64,000 nt of DNA from VRUE01 sp036403515 (GCA_036403515.1 DASWQV010000034.1:175900-239899); one strand, 5' to 3'. Shown: positions 1-6,936, counted from the stretch's first letter. Numbers and translations are program-made. The notes: generated by a model from the sequence alone, not told the origin.

Positions 1-1082
1 GGGGTGGCGTCCGTGAACGTGACGCGGACCCTGACCTGGTGCGCGCCGGGAGTGGCTCGCACCGACATCGCGAACGGCGAGTTGGTCCGACTGCCGATCG
101 ATTTCCCGTCAAGGCTGAAGACAACCCGCTGGATCATCTTGCCATTGACAGTGGCGCGGAATCCCTCGGTGCAGGCCTCGCGCGGCGCAGATTGCACCAT
201 GGCCCTGCCGTTCCGAGATGACCGGGGAGCTTTCGCCCGGCGACCGGAGGCAACCCGGGAGCCGCTGCCTGGCGCTGCTGTTGAGCCAGTAGTTCCGGGC
301 GTGGCTGGCGAGCCGGTTCCCGGACCACCTGGGGTTTCGCCACCTGGCGGCGTGGTCGGCCCGGTCGCGCACAGCGGCCGGGTCAGGGTGTTTTCGATCA
401 GGCTGACCTGGCCGTTGCGGGCCAGCATCCTGCCCACCACCGTCGCTTTGCTTTTGAGCGAGATCGAGGTCAGCGCCATCAGGCTTCCCTGGAAGGAAGT
501 GGTGGTGCCGAGGTCGGCAGAGCTGCCGACCTGCCAGTAGACGTTGCATGGCGAAGCGCCGTTGACAAGCAGGACCGAGCTGGCCGATTCGGTGGTCAGC
601 TGGGAGCCGATTTGGAAGACGAATTCGGCATTGGGATCGCCTTCGGCGTCGAGGGTCAGGGCTCCGGTCAGCAGGGCCGCCGCGTTATAGCGGTAGGTGC
701 CCGGAGCGAGTTTCAATCCGCCCAGGTCGGTGCCGGAGAGGTCATTCGCCGGCAGCACCGGCTGCCCCGCTGCCGCATCGTAGGCGGCGGTGAGATCAAG
801 CTGTGCTTGGGCGGCGACTTCGTCGGTCGCGTGGGTGGAGCCGTTGATGACGGCGGGCAGGCCGAAGCCTTCGAGTTCGGTGCCCGGCGAGACGCCGAGG
901 TTGCCGTTAAGCACCGACGGCCCGACGTTGGTGACCGTGGTGCCGCCGAGGACCACAAAGGGGGCGGCGGTGCCGAGGCCCACGGGCGCGGCCTGGGCCG
1001 CGGTGGGTAGCGCGAAGACGGCGAGCATCGCGAGGGCGATGCCGGCAAGCCGGGCGCGCCTGAGATCGAATCGGTTGGACAT
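1..1082 (-). CDS. Exported DUF3494 (ice-binding-like) protein, 3' end beyond window
   Basis: The frame is open from the ATG at 1082 to the window edge, so at least 360 residues are present and the C-terminus is missing. Residues 1-31 are a signal peptide (SNRFDLRRARLAG, then a hydrophobic stretch ending AAQA). Residues about 32-235 match the DUF3494/ice-binding beta-helix family: PFVVLGGTTVTNVGPS, the GNLGVSPG turn, LAPGTYRY, and VYWQVGSSADLGTTTSFQG. A Pro/Gly/Thr linker follows, then an Ig-like segment with VVFSLDGKSIG. An AGGGAGGA-type ribosome site lies just upstream. Family members are ice-binding proteins or cell-surface adhesins, and the linker plus Ig module favours a surface role here. 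A c-di-GMP riboswitch in the leader indicates control by the biofilm second messenger. Ice binding itself is not demonstrated. Confidence 0.9.
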   Translation of the reverse strand, partial: MSNRFDLRRARLAGIALAMLAVFALPTAAQAAPVGLGTAAPFVVLGGTTVTNVGPSVLNGNLGVSPGTELEGFGLPAVINGSTHATDEVAAQAQLDLTAAYDAAAGQPVLPANDLSGTDLGGLKLAPGTYRYNAAALLTGALTLDAEGDPNAEFVFQIGSQLTTESASSVLLVNGASPCNVYWQVGSSADLGTTTSFQGSLMALTSISLKSKATVVGRMLARNGQVSLIENTLTRPLCATGPTTPPGGETPGGPGTGSPATPGTTGSTAAPGSGSRVASGRRAKAPRSSRNGRAMVQSAPREACTEGFRATVNGKMIQRVVFSLDGKSIGSRTNSPFAMSVRATPGAHQVRVRVTFTDAT

Positions 1083-1130
1083 GGATGTCCTCCCTATATG
1101 TCGAGCAGTCCTGACGACGGTCCTGATCCC

Positions 1131-1156
1131 AGCCGCTTCCCGCCTCGGGGGCGGCT
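1131..1156 (-). promoter_or_regulatory. Candidate riboswitch expression platform (mutually exclusive hairpins)
   Basis: Between the c-di-GMP aptamer and the ribosome site, two GC-rich pairings compete. AGCCGC can pair with GCGGCT (outer arms 1131-1136 and 1151-1156), or CCGCC with GGCGG (1140-1144 and 1150-1154). They share bases and cannot both form. No U-run follows, so intrinsic termination is not obvious. Whether c-di-GMP switches the gene on or off cannot be told from sequence. Confidence 0.4.
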
Positions 1157-1171
1157 CGGGTCATGAGGTCT

Positions 1172-1265
1172 TCGGTAGCCCGGCTCGCTCCGGCGGAGCT
1201 CCGTGGCTTTGCGGATTCGTCTCGCGACGAGGGTGCCTGTGTCGAAAGGGGTTTGCCCTGGTGGT
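1172..1265 (-). promoter_or_regulatory. Cyclic-di-GMP-I (GEMM) riboswitch aptamer
   Basis: Read on the minus strand, the leader contains the three diagnostic GEMM-I blocks in order: CAGGGCAAACC, CCGCAAAGCC and CCGGGCTACCGA. They are joined by two helical inserts (CTCGTCGCGAGACGA and CGGAGCTCCGCCGGAGC). The aptamer ends about 90 nt before the ATG of the DUF3494 gene on the same strand, which is the usual geometry. The GAAA tetraloop usual in the first helix is not obvious (the loop reads TTTCGACA), a variation worth checking with a covariance model. Confidence 0.85.
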
Positions 1266-1470
1266 GTCTTAGGCCATCGCCCACCGGTTGGGGCGGCTTG
1301 AGCATTCTCTGACGCAGCTCGACGTTCGTTGTCAGGAGCTGCTCAAGCCGTTCGCGTTGGCATAAGCGGCCGCGACCTTGAGCCCGCAAGGCCTCTCTAG
1401 ACGAATCTATGAGGCGGATATTCGGACGTCTGTGCTCCACTGGCCTCATGGACTTGGCGGGAATCACTCG

Positions 1471-1851
1471 ATGATCGTTGCCGCCGCGATCGCCAGCGCA
1501 GCCGTTTCGCTTACCGCCCCCACGCCTGCCACCCTGCCTGGTGACCTGGACGCTGCGGCTGCTTACTGGCACCAGAATGTGCCGGCGCGCTGCTCGACCG
1601 AGGCCGTCGGCTACGGCAAGCTGCCAAGCCGCGTACTCGGTCAGGCGACGATCCCGGACCCCGTGGAAAGTGGACCGTGCGAAATGACCATCGAACTCGG
1701 TCTCTCGAAGCGGCTCCGCTGCATGACCGTGGTTCACGAGTACGGGCACTGGCTCGGGCTAGAGCACTCAAAGAACCGGCTCAGCCCGATGTACCCGCTC
1801 ATCGACAAGGGTGCGATCGTCCCTGAGTGCGGCGTTTCAAGACCCGCTTAG
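1471..1851 (+). CDS. Small exported zincin-like metalloprotein
   Basis: A 126-aa protein with an N-terminal hydrophobic signal (MIVAAAIASAAVSL) and a zinc-protease signature HEYGHWLGLEH at residues about 90-100. This fits HExxHxxGxxH with a catalytic Glu and three zinc-ligand His. A Met-turn-like SPMYP follows. The arrangement is that of matrixin/metzincin proteases, but the mature domain would be only about 105 residues, near the minimum for the fold. Two Cys pairs may form disulfides. I chose the ATG at 1471 because the longer in-frame start (1378) adds residues ahead of the signal sequence; the ribosome site is weak. Its 3' end overlaps that of the PHP gene on the other strand by 4 nt. Substrate unknown. 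Confidence 0.7.
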   Translation: MIVAAAIASAAVSLTAPTPATLPGDLDAAAAYWHQNVPARCSTEAVGYGKLPSRVLGQATIPDPVESGPCEMTIELGLSKRLRCMTVVHEYGHWLGLEHSKNRLSPMYPLIDKGAIVPECGVSRPA

Positions 1852-2576
1852 GCCGCCGCTAGGGACAGTGGCTGGAGTTCGCGCAAGACGTCTGCGCAGT
1901 AGTCGTAGCCGCCAACTGTCTCTCTGTCATGGCTACCGCTGCCCAGTACCAGCGGAACGCCATGCCGCAGAAACGGCCGCAGGGTCCGCGCCGCCGGACA
2001 CCTCCAATGCTCATCGACCACGATCCGGGCATTGGACTCGGCCGCCGCAATTGCAAGCGAGTCGATCAGGTCTAGCGATACATCTCGCTCGTCGAGCCCA
2101 AGCCCCGGAAGGACGCTGAACAAATGGGCTATGACGAGGTGCTCGTGGTGGCGGACCGCGGCGAGCGTCCCGCTGACTATCCACCGGAGCACCATCTGCG
2201 GATCGAGCTCGCCCGCCTCGATTCGTTCGCGCGTGGAGCGAGGATTCATCGGCCCGTCGGGCGACGGCGCCTGAGGACTTGCCGCGTACACCGCGTCGAT
2301 CCCGTCCAGTTCGCGGGGAAGGTCAAGGCAGCCGTAGATATCGAGGACCCTTGCCTCGACCGCACAGCGCAAGACAATCGGTGTCCGCTTCCTGCTCTCT
2401 CTGATCGCGGCGACGTAGGCGGGAATCCACCTGGTGTCCTCCCGAACCTGCTCGACACAAGTGAGTTCTGTCAAGCCGATTAGCTCTGCCTCGGCGACGT
2501 TCTCCCCGATCGTGCTCGCCCCGTCCGAGAAAGTCGAGTGGACGTGCATGTCCCGGGTCAAGGCCGGCTCAGTCAT
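1848..2576 (-). CDS. PHP-domain metal-dependent phosphoesterase-like protein
   Basis: A 242-aa protein opening with the PHP motif I box HVHSTFSDG (residues 11-19). Further metal-ligand candidates are the Glu in RCAVEARV, His residues in RHHEHLVIAH, and the late IVVDEHW and LGSGSHDRE boxes. PHP domains hydrolyse phosphoesters with a tri-metal centre (histidinol phosphatase, polymerase exonuclease, nucleoside phosphatases); this compact form resembles stand-alone PHP hydrolases. Its ATG overlaps the end of the upstream ATP-grasp gene by 8 nt, so the two are almost certainly co-translated and may act on one metabolite. The substrate is unknown and I do not assign histidinol phosphatase. Confidence 0.8.
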   Translation of the reverse strand: MTEPALTRDMHVHSTFSDGASTIGENVAEAELIGLTELTCVEQVREDTRWIPAYVAAIRESRKRTPIVLRCAVEARVLDIYGCLDLPRELDGIDAVYAASPQAPSPDGPMNPRSTRERIEAGELDPQMVLRWIVSGTLAAVRHHEHLVIAHLFSVLPGLGLDERDVSLDLIDSLAIAAAESNARIVVDEHWRCPAARTLRPFLRHGVPLVLGSGSHDRETVGGYDYCADVLRELQPLSLAAA

Positions 2577-3351
2577 CGGCGAGAATGCCGTCGACGCAGA
2601 GCTTCAGCATGTTCACGCCGCTCGCCGCCACCGGCATTGCTCCTGTGAAGTACGGGTTGACCTCGAGCAGGACCGGCTCCCCGTCGGAGGCCTCCTTTAC
2701 TTCGATGTTTGCCAAGGAGGTGAGTCCGATCCCCGCGGCGATTTGACGCCCGATCTTCTCCAGCCCCTCGTCGTGCACGGTGCGCCCGCTCGCCGCAGCT
2801 CCCGAGTCGCCCTGCGCCCACGGCACCACGGCAATCACCTTCCCATCGGAGCGCGCCAGGGTGGCGAGCGAATACTCGGCTCCAGGCAAGTCGTCAGCGA
2901 GCGCCGAGTCAGACACCCGTACAACTCCCCTGCAGCACCTGCGAAGCGCGCGCCTGTCGAGGCACACGCGCAACGTCTTCTCGGACGGGAGAGCGATCCT
3001 AGTGCCGATCTCGACGAAGAAGACCCGCGCGCTGGCAAGCAGCAACAGCTCGCAATCCAAAGCCGGGACCAGGACGTCGATTCGATGACGCTCGCAGAGT
3101 TCGTAGAGCAACTCGGTGTAGGAGTCTCTATGTCCCTTGGCGACCGGCAGCCGTCGGTTCTCTTCGACCAAGTTGAGACCAGGCGCGTGAGGATCGATGT
3201 CGGCCGAGAAGATGTCGAGCGTCTCCCCGTCCAGCGCCTTTATTGCCGCGACACCAGATGGACCTCCAGCTCCGGCGACGAGTACGCGTGGGGGCGTTGA
3301 TGCTTCCTGGGGGCTCGGCGCCTTGGCAGGCCCGAGCTGGCCAACCTTCAT
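2569..3351 (-). CDS. ATP-grasp (carbamoyl-phosphate-synthase-like) protein, central lid region missing
   Basis: Residues after an N-terminal extension show the pre-ATP-grasp Rossmann start VLVAGAGGPSGVAAIKAL, then VLVPALDCELLLL. The C-terminal ATP-grasp half is also present: LPGAEYSLATLARSDG, SGRTVHDEGLEKIG, and the Mg-binding box LLEVNPYFTGAMPVAASG. What is absent is the usual stretch of roughly 40-50 residues between these halves, including the basic ATP-binding strand (IVKPR.GSGSRG-like). Here RRCCRGVVRVSDSALADD runs straight into the C-terminal half. About 260 aa compares with roughly 310-330 for complete relatives. Start is uncertain: the ATG at 3351 has its AGGAG directly adjacent, and a TTG at 3375 is in frame. 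It forms an operon with the PHP gene. Confidence 0.7.
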   Translation of the reverse strand: MKVGQLGPAKAPSPQEASTPPRVLVAGAGGPSGVAAIKALDGETLDIFSADIDPHAPGLNLVEENRRLPVAKGHRDSYTELLYELCERHRIDVLVPALDCELLLLASARVFFVEIGTRIALPSEKTLRVCLDRRALRRCCRGVVRVSDSALADDLPGAEYSLATLARSDGKVIAVVPWAQGDSGAAASGRTVHDEGLEKIGRQIAAGIGLTSLANIEVKEASDGEPVLLEVNPYFTGAMPVAASGVNMLKLCVDGILADD

Positions 3352-3382
3352 CTCCTGTCCACTATCCGCGGCCAAATGGGCC

Positions 3383-3436
3383 GCACAATCCCCCGGACAG
3401 ATGAGGCGTGGCGAATATCCCCCGAAAGGACTAAGC
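3383..3436 (+). repeat. 54-bp inverted repeat, left arm (flanks luxR gene)
   Basis: This segment is about 87 percent identical to the reverse complement of 4273-4326. Shared cores are GCACAATCCCCC and GCGTGGCGAATATCCCCC, and the ends drift (ACTAAGC versus GCTAGGC). It lies just upstream of the ATP-grasp/PHP operon and beyond the 3' end of the luxR-type gene. It may be a regulator binding region, or one arm of a small mobile or invertible element. Confidence 0.75.
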
Positions 3437-3469
3437 GTTATTACCTGCTCGCTGCGTGACCGTTGACCG

Positions 3470-4156
3470 CTATGCCTCCCAGGTGATCTGCCCGGTGACC
3501 AATGCGATCGCTACGGCATGTGCGCGGGTATGTGCTCCGAGCTTGGCCAACGCATTGTGAACATGAGACTTGACCGTCTCCGGGGAGAGGAATAGATGCC
3601 CCGCGATATCGCCGCTCTGCGGCCCGGAGGCAACCAGCGTCATGACCTCACGCTCGCGCTCCGTGAGTTGCACGCGGCCCGCTCCCTCCACCATGACTGG
3701 CGCCCACGTCGCCTCCCGGGCCAAGGCGCTCTTCGTCTGCTCGGCGGATCCCTCTTCGGGTGGGATGAAGACGGAGAGGTGGCGAGCAGGCAGCACGTTG
3801 GCCGTCGCACTGAACTCGACCGGCATTGGGCCGCGGTCCGGGACGAAGAGCTGATACCACCCCTCCGCACCCCCGCTCGCCAAGAACGCTCCCCACTGGT
3901 CCTCGAGTCTCTTGCGCTCTCCGGGAGAAGTGAACTCGTCCATCGTCCGCCAGGGGATCTCCTCCCACGCGACCCCCAACAAGTCACATGCAGCGGCGTT
4001 TCCGGTTACCCAGCGTCGCTGGTCATCCGCGATCAGCATCGGATGCCGTGAGCGCTCGAGCGCCGTCCGCAGGCGCATCGCTGCCTGCGACTCAGACTCG
4101 CCATCCGGAAAAACCCGCGCGTTGCCTCCGTTGCCGGGTGGATCAATAGAAGCCAC
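3470..4156 (-). CDS. PAS-LuxR transcriptional regulator
   Basis: A 228-aa protein. Residues about 25-135 form a PAS-like sensory domain (ALERSRHPMLIADDQRRWV, then CDLLGVAWEEI), and residues about 160-225 form a LuxR/NarL helix-turn-helix (LTEREREVMTLVASG, LSPETVKSHVHNALAKLG). There is no receiver domain, so the input is a PAS ligand or redox cue rather than phosphorylation. The start is the GTG at 4156: an AAAAGGAG ribosome site sits 7 nt ahead, whereas the longer ATG at 4255 has none and would run through operator-like repeats. The gene is enclosed by the 54-bp inverted repeat, with an AATCCCC dyad in its leader, suggesting autoregulation. Its HTH resembles that of the gene ending at 6322. 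Confidence 0.85.
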   Translation of the reverse strand: MASIDPPGNGGNARVFPDGESESQAAMRLRTALERSRHPMLIADDQRRWVTGNAAACDLLGVAWEEIPWRTMDEFTSPGERKRLEDQWGAFLASGGAEGWYQLFVPDRGPMPVEFSATANVLPARHLSVFIPPEEGSAEQTKSALAREATWAPVMVEGAGRVQLTEREREVMTLVASGPQSGDIAGHLFLSPETVKSHVHNALAKLGAHTRAHAVAIALVTGQITWEA

Positions 4157-4224
4157 CCACGAACTCCTTTTGCAATGAATCAATACATGCTGACTACTCG
4201 TTGCGTTCTGGAAGATAAGGGACG

Positions 4225-4248
4225 AATCCCCAGGGATGCAAGGGGATT
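4225..4248. promoter_or_regulatory. Dyad AATCCCC-N10-GGGGATT in luxR promoter region
   Basis: Perfect 7-bp inverted repeat with a 10-bp spacer, 69 nt upstream of the luxR-type GTG start. The same ATCCCC core recurs in both arms of the flanking 54-bp repeat, so it is a candidate binding site for the PAS-LuxR protein itself. Confidence 0.45.
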
Positions 4249-4272
4249 GGGCCAAATGTCACCCTTTTGCGT

Positions 4273-4326
4273 GCCTAGCCCCTTTGGGGGATATTCGCCA
4301 CGCATCATATGTCTGGGGGATTGTGC
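4273..4326 (-). repeat. 54-bp inverted repeat, right arm
   Basis: Reverse-complement partner of 3383-3436 with 7 mismatches in 54 positions by eye. It lies in the promoter region of the PAS-LuxR gene. Both arms contain two spaced ATCCCCC cores about 28 bp apart. Confidence 0.75.
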
Positions 4327-4734
4327 TTGTCGGACAAAGCCACAAGAGTGGGGCCTGGCAGCGAGTCGGAGATTCATCACGCCAAGGCTCTCCCGCTGGA
4401 CTCGCATACCTGGCCACGCGCCGCGCCCCCGCCACCGGCGACCGTAAGCGCGGTCCTGATAGGCGCGGGACAGGCGGCGTGTCGCCCCATCTGCTTCGCG
4501 TCGGGACGGGTCCTCTGTGGGCTCCATGGGTATGATCACAGTCATATTAGGGTACGTCGCTAACGGTACGTCGATAAATTTTTAGTTCGAGGAATTCATC
4601 TAAGACGGCGGCCGATTACATAAGTAATGTCAATCTTTAAGTTGCATTCGAACCCCCGAGCGCCTAGGCTCTATTCGACTGGTCAGTCTATGAGCATCTG
4701 ACTAGACCAACCCAACCGGCCAAAGGAGCTGCCG
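4327..4734. other. Intergenic region, partly AT-rich, with a 14-bp direct repeat
   Basis: No convincing gene: the open frames here lack coding character. The stretch 4540-4700 is clearly lower in GC than its surroundings. It holds a direct repeat at 4551-4573 (GGTACGTCG twice, 14-bp period, followed by CTAAC and ATAAA). This is probably the divergent promoter region for the luxR gene (minus) and the HD-GYP unit (plus). I cannot assign -35 and -10 boxes with confidence. Confidence 0.5.
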
Positions 4735-4854
4735 GTGGATTCTTCGGGAGGCGCAACCAGACCTGTTACGAACGGCTCGACACACGAGCGGTTTGGGGTA
4801 GCTCCAGAGACAATTTTCAAGGCTGAGCGTTCGAGGAAAAGACGCGGCCGGTGA
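4735..4854 (+). CDS. 39-aa ORF translationally coupled to HD-GYP gene
   Basis: GTG at 4735 is preceded by a strong AAAGGAG ribosome site (4722-4728, 6-nt spacer). It reads 39 codons to a TGA at 4852-4854 that overlaps the GTG start of the HD-GYP gene (GTGA). The peptide begins MDSSGGATRPVTNGS and ends in a basic tail KAERSRKRRGR, with no membrane segment. The HD-GYP start itself lacks a well-placed ribosome site, so this ORF may deliver ribosomes to it. It could be a real small basic protein or a coupling leader; I recognise no family. Confidence 0.55.
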   Translation: MDSSGGATRPVTNGSTHERFGVAPETIFKAERSRKRRGR

Positions 4855-6305
4855 GTTCTTACCCGACGAGCTCAAGTCCACCCCCCCAGCCCGTAAAGAC
4901 GCAGCCCGGGCTGGCGCGCATCCTGGTCACTGACGATCAGCCCGAGATGCTGCGATTGGTCGATCGGGCGCTGGCAGACCGATACCGGTGCGAATTTGCG
5001 GGCAGCGTTTCGCAGGCCCACAAGAAGCTTGCGTCTGATCGCTTTCACCTCGCCCTCTGTGACCTTCAAATGCTGGACGGCTCGGGGCTGTCCCTGGCCG
5101 AAGAAATCACCGAAGAACACCCCGAGATTGCCGTAGTCCTCATCACCGGAAAAGACGACCCCGAGGTGGCAGCAAGGGCCTTCGGGTTCGGCGGCCACGG
5201 CGTCCACGGCTACTTGGTCAAGCCGTTTTGGCCGGGCCAGCTGCTGATCACGGTGATGAATGCCCTGCGACGGCGTCAGCTCGAAGATTTCGAGAGCGCC
5301 CATAGGCTCAACCTCGAAGAGCGCCGACAAACGATCATCGACATGGCGCCCATGCCTGTCTATGTAAAGGATGAGGACCTCCGCTACGTCTTCGCAAACG
5401 CGCAGGCGGATGATCTGGCAGGGCTGGAGAGAGGCAAGCTGCTGGGCCGAACCGACGAGGCGATCATGAGCGCCGAGGCTCTGGCCCTCACCCGCACCGT
5501 TCATCGGCAGATCCTCGAGAAGGGCACGACGTACGAAGCAGAGGAAACGCTTGGGATCGGCGGTGTTGAGCGAACCTTCCAGACCGTCAAGTTCCCCCTC
5601 GTCGATGAGGACGGAAACGCCACCGCGGTCTGCGGAATCTCTACCGATGTCACCGCTCAGAAGGAGACACTTCAGCTTCGCGATGACATGGCAGTCGCAC
5701 AGCAGCAAGCGATCGAGGAGCTGCGCTCCTCCCGCCTAGAGACCGTGGAACGGCTCGCCAGGGCGATCGAGTCCCACGACTTCTCCACTGGACAGCATGT
5801 CACCCGCATGGCGGTGATCACCGTCTTTTTGGGACGCCAACTAAAACTTGACGCTGAGTTTGTGCGGCTCTTGCGCGAGGCAGCTCCGATGCACGACGTG
5901 GGGAAGATCGGCACCTCCGAAGAGATTCTCCACAAACCAGGTCCTCTGAATGACGTGGAGCGCAAAGAGATGGAGCGCCACACGGTGGTCGGCTACGAGA
6001 TACTTGCCGACTCCCGCAGCCAGCTATTGCAGATCGCTGCCACGATCGCCCTTACTCATCATGAGCGCTACGACGGCACCGGCTACCCCCGGGGCCTAAC
6101 CGGGGAAGAGATCCCGCTTGAGGGACGGATCACCGCCGTCGCCGATGTCTTCGATGCGCTTCTGAGCAACCGCTGTTACCGGCCCGCGCTAGCGGTGCCG
6201 AATGCTGTCGAAGTCATCCGGGAAGGCAATGGGACTCACTTCGATCCCCGAATCGCGGCTCTGCTGGTCGATGGCTTGGACGAGGCGCTTTCGCTTCGCG
6301 AGTAA
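4851..6305 (+). CDS. Receiver-PAS-HD-GYP cyclic-di-GMP phosphodiesterase
   Basis: 484 aa. Residues about 22-145 are a response-regulator receiver with the phospho-acceptor Asp in LALCDLQMLDGSG and the conserved Lys in GYLVKPFWPG. Residues about 155-270 are a PAS domain (MAPMPVYVKDEDLRYVFAN). Residues about 295-475 are an HD-GYP domain with the metal ligands in HDVGKIG and HHERYDGTGYPRGL, plus AVADVFDAL. HD-GYP proteins linearise and hydrolyse c-di-GMP, here under control of a partner kinase and a PAS ligand. No histidine kinase is adjacent. Given the c-di-GMP riboswitch 3.6 kb away, this enzyme could set the signal that the DUF3494 leader reads. The start is GTG, overlapping the upstream small ORF. 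Confidence 0.93.
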   Translation: MSSYPTSSSPPPQPVKTQPGLARILVTDDQPEMLRLVDRALADRYRCEFAGSVSQAHKKLASDRFHLALCDLQMLDGSGLSLAEEITEEHPEIAVVLITGKDDPEVAARAFGFGGHGVHGYLVKPFWPGQLLITVMNALRRRQLEDFESAHRLNLEERRQTIIDMAPMPVYVKDEDLRYVFANAQADDLAGLERGKLLGRTDEAIMSAEALALTRTVHRQILEKGTTYEAEETLGIGGVERTFQTVKFPLVDEDGNATAVCGISTDVTAQKETLQLRDDMAVAQQQAIEELRSSRLETVERLARAIESHDFSTGQHVTRMAVITVFLGRQLKLDAEFVRLLREAAPMHDVGKIGTSEEILHKPGPLNDVERKEMERHTVVGYEILADSRSQLLQIAATIALTHHERYDGTGYPRGLTGEEIPLEGRITAVADVFDALLSNRCYRPALAVPNAVEVIREGNGTHFDPRIAALLVDGLDEALSLRE

Positions 6306-6321
6306 CCCGAGCACGTTTTTT

Positions 6322-6936
6322 TCAGCGCCCGATTTCGTGCGTCCTCAGTGCCTGGACAACGGCTCCGGTTCGTGTGTGGGCGTGCAGCTTCTCCATCGCG
6401 TTGCGGATGTGCGTTCTGACGGTCTCGGGAGCGATCGTCAAACGAGTAGCGATCTCCTCGCCCGTCAGGCCCTGCGCAAGGAAATCGAAAACCTCCCGCT
6501 CGCGTTTGGTCAGAAGCAGCGGCTTTCCGTCGACCTCGGCGTCAAGTAGAGCCCTGATTGCCGGGTCGACGTAGCGTTTTCCCTCGGCGACGAGGTCCAG
6601 CGCGTGAATCAGCTGGTCGATGCCTCCGAGCTTGAGGACAAACCCGCGGGCACCGCTCTCCAGCGCTTCGGCCAAGGTCCCGGCATCCTCGACGCCGATG
6701 TAGATCAGGATCGCGATCTCGGGCTGTTCGATCCGAAGCTCCTTGACCAAATCCAAGCCGCTTCCGTCCCGGAGTTGGATGCCGACGACAGCCACATCGG
6801 GCCGCTGCTCACGAAAGAGCTCAACGGCACCGGCAACCGTTCCCGTCGCGCCTACTGTCTTGACGCCGCGGCGCTCTAGGAGGATCTCCAATCCACCGCG
6901 CAGGGCGTCGTGAGCATCTACTAGGGCTACCTCCAT
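6322..6936 (-). CDS. LuxR/NarL-family regulator with degenerate receiver
   Basis: 204 aa from the ATG at 6936. An N-terminal receiver fold (MEVALVDAHDALRGGLEI to about residue 120) is followed by a LuxR HTH (LTKREREVFDFLAQG, IAPETVRTHIRNAMEKLHAHTR). The receiver looks unable to be phosphorylated in the usual way. The strand-3 Asp is Gly (DVAVVGIQLRDGSG, where relatives read ..LLD..) and one of the two N-terminal acidic residues is Ala (VDAHD), while the strand-5 Lys (FVLKLGG) is kept. It converges on the HD-GYP gene with a 16-nt gap. The longer start at 7008 is possible but lacks a ribosome site. Targets unknown; the HTH is close to that of the PAS-LuxR regulator nearby. Confidence 0.88.
   Translation of the reverse strand: MEVALVDAHDALRGGLEILLERRGVKTVGATGTVAGAVELFREQRPDVAVVGIQLRDGSGLDLVKELRIEQPEIAILIYIGVEDAGTLAEALESGARGFVLKLGGIDQLIHALDLVAEGKRYVDPAIRALLDAEVDGKPLLLTKREREVFDFLAQGLTGEEIATRLTIAPETVRTHIRNAMEKLHAHTRTGAVVQALRTHEIGR

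Noticed and set aside
4180..4545. 121-codon minus-strand frame upstream of the PAS-LuxR gene
   Set aside because: It runs through the inverted repeat and dyad, has no ribosome site and no domain; the luxR start with AAAAGGAG lies downstream of it.
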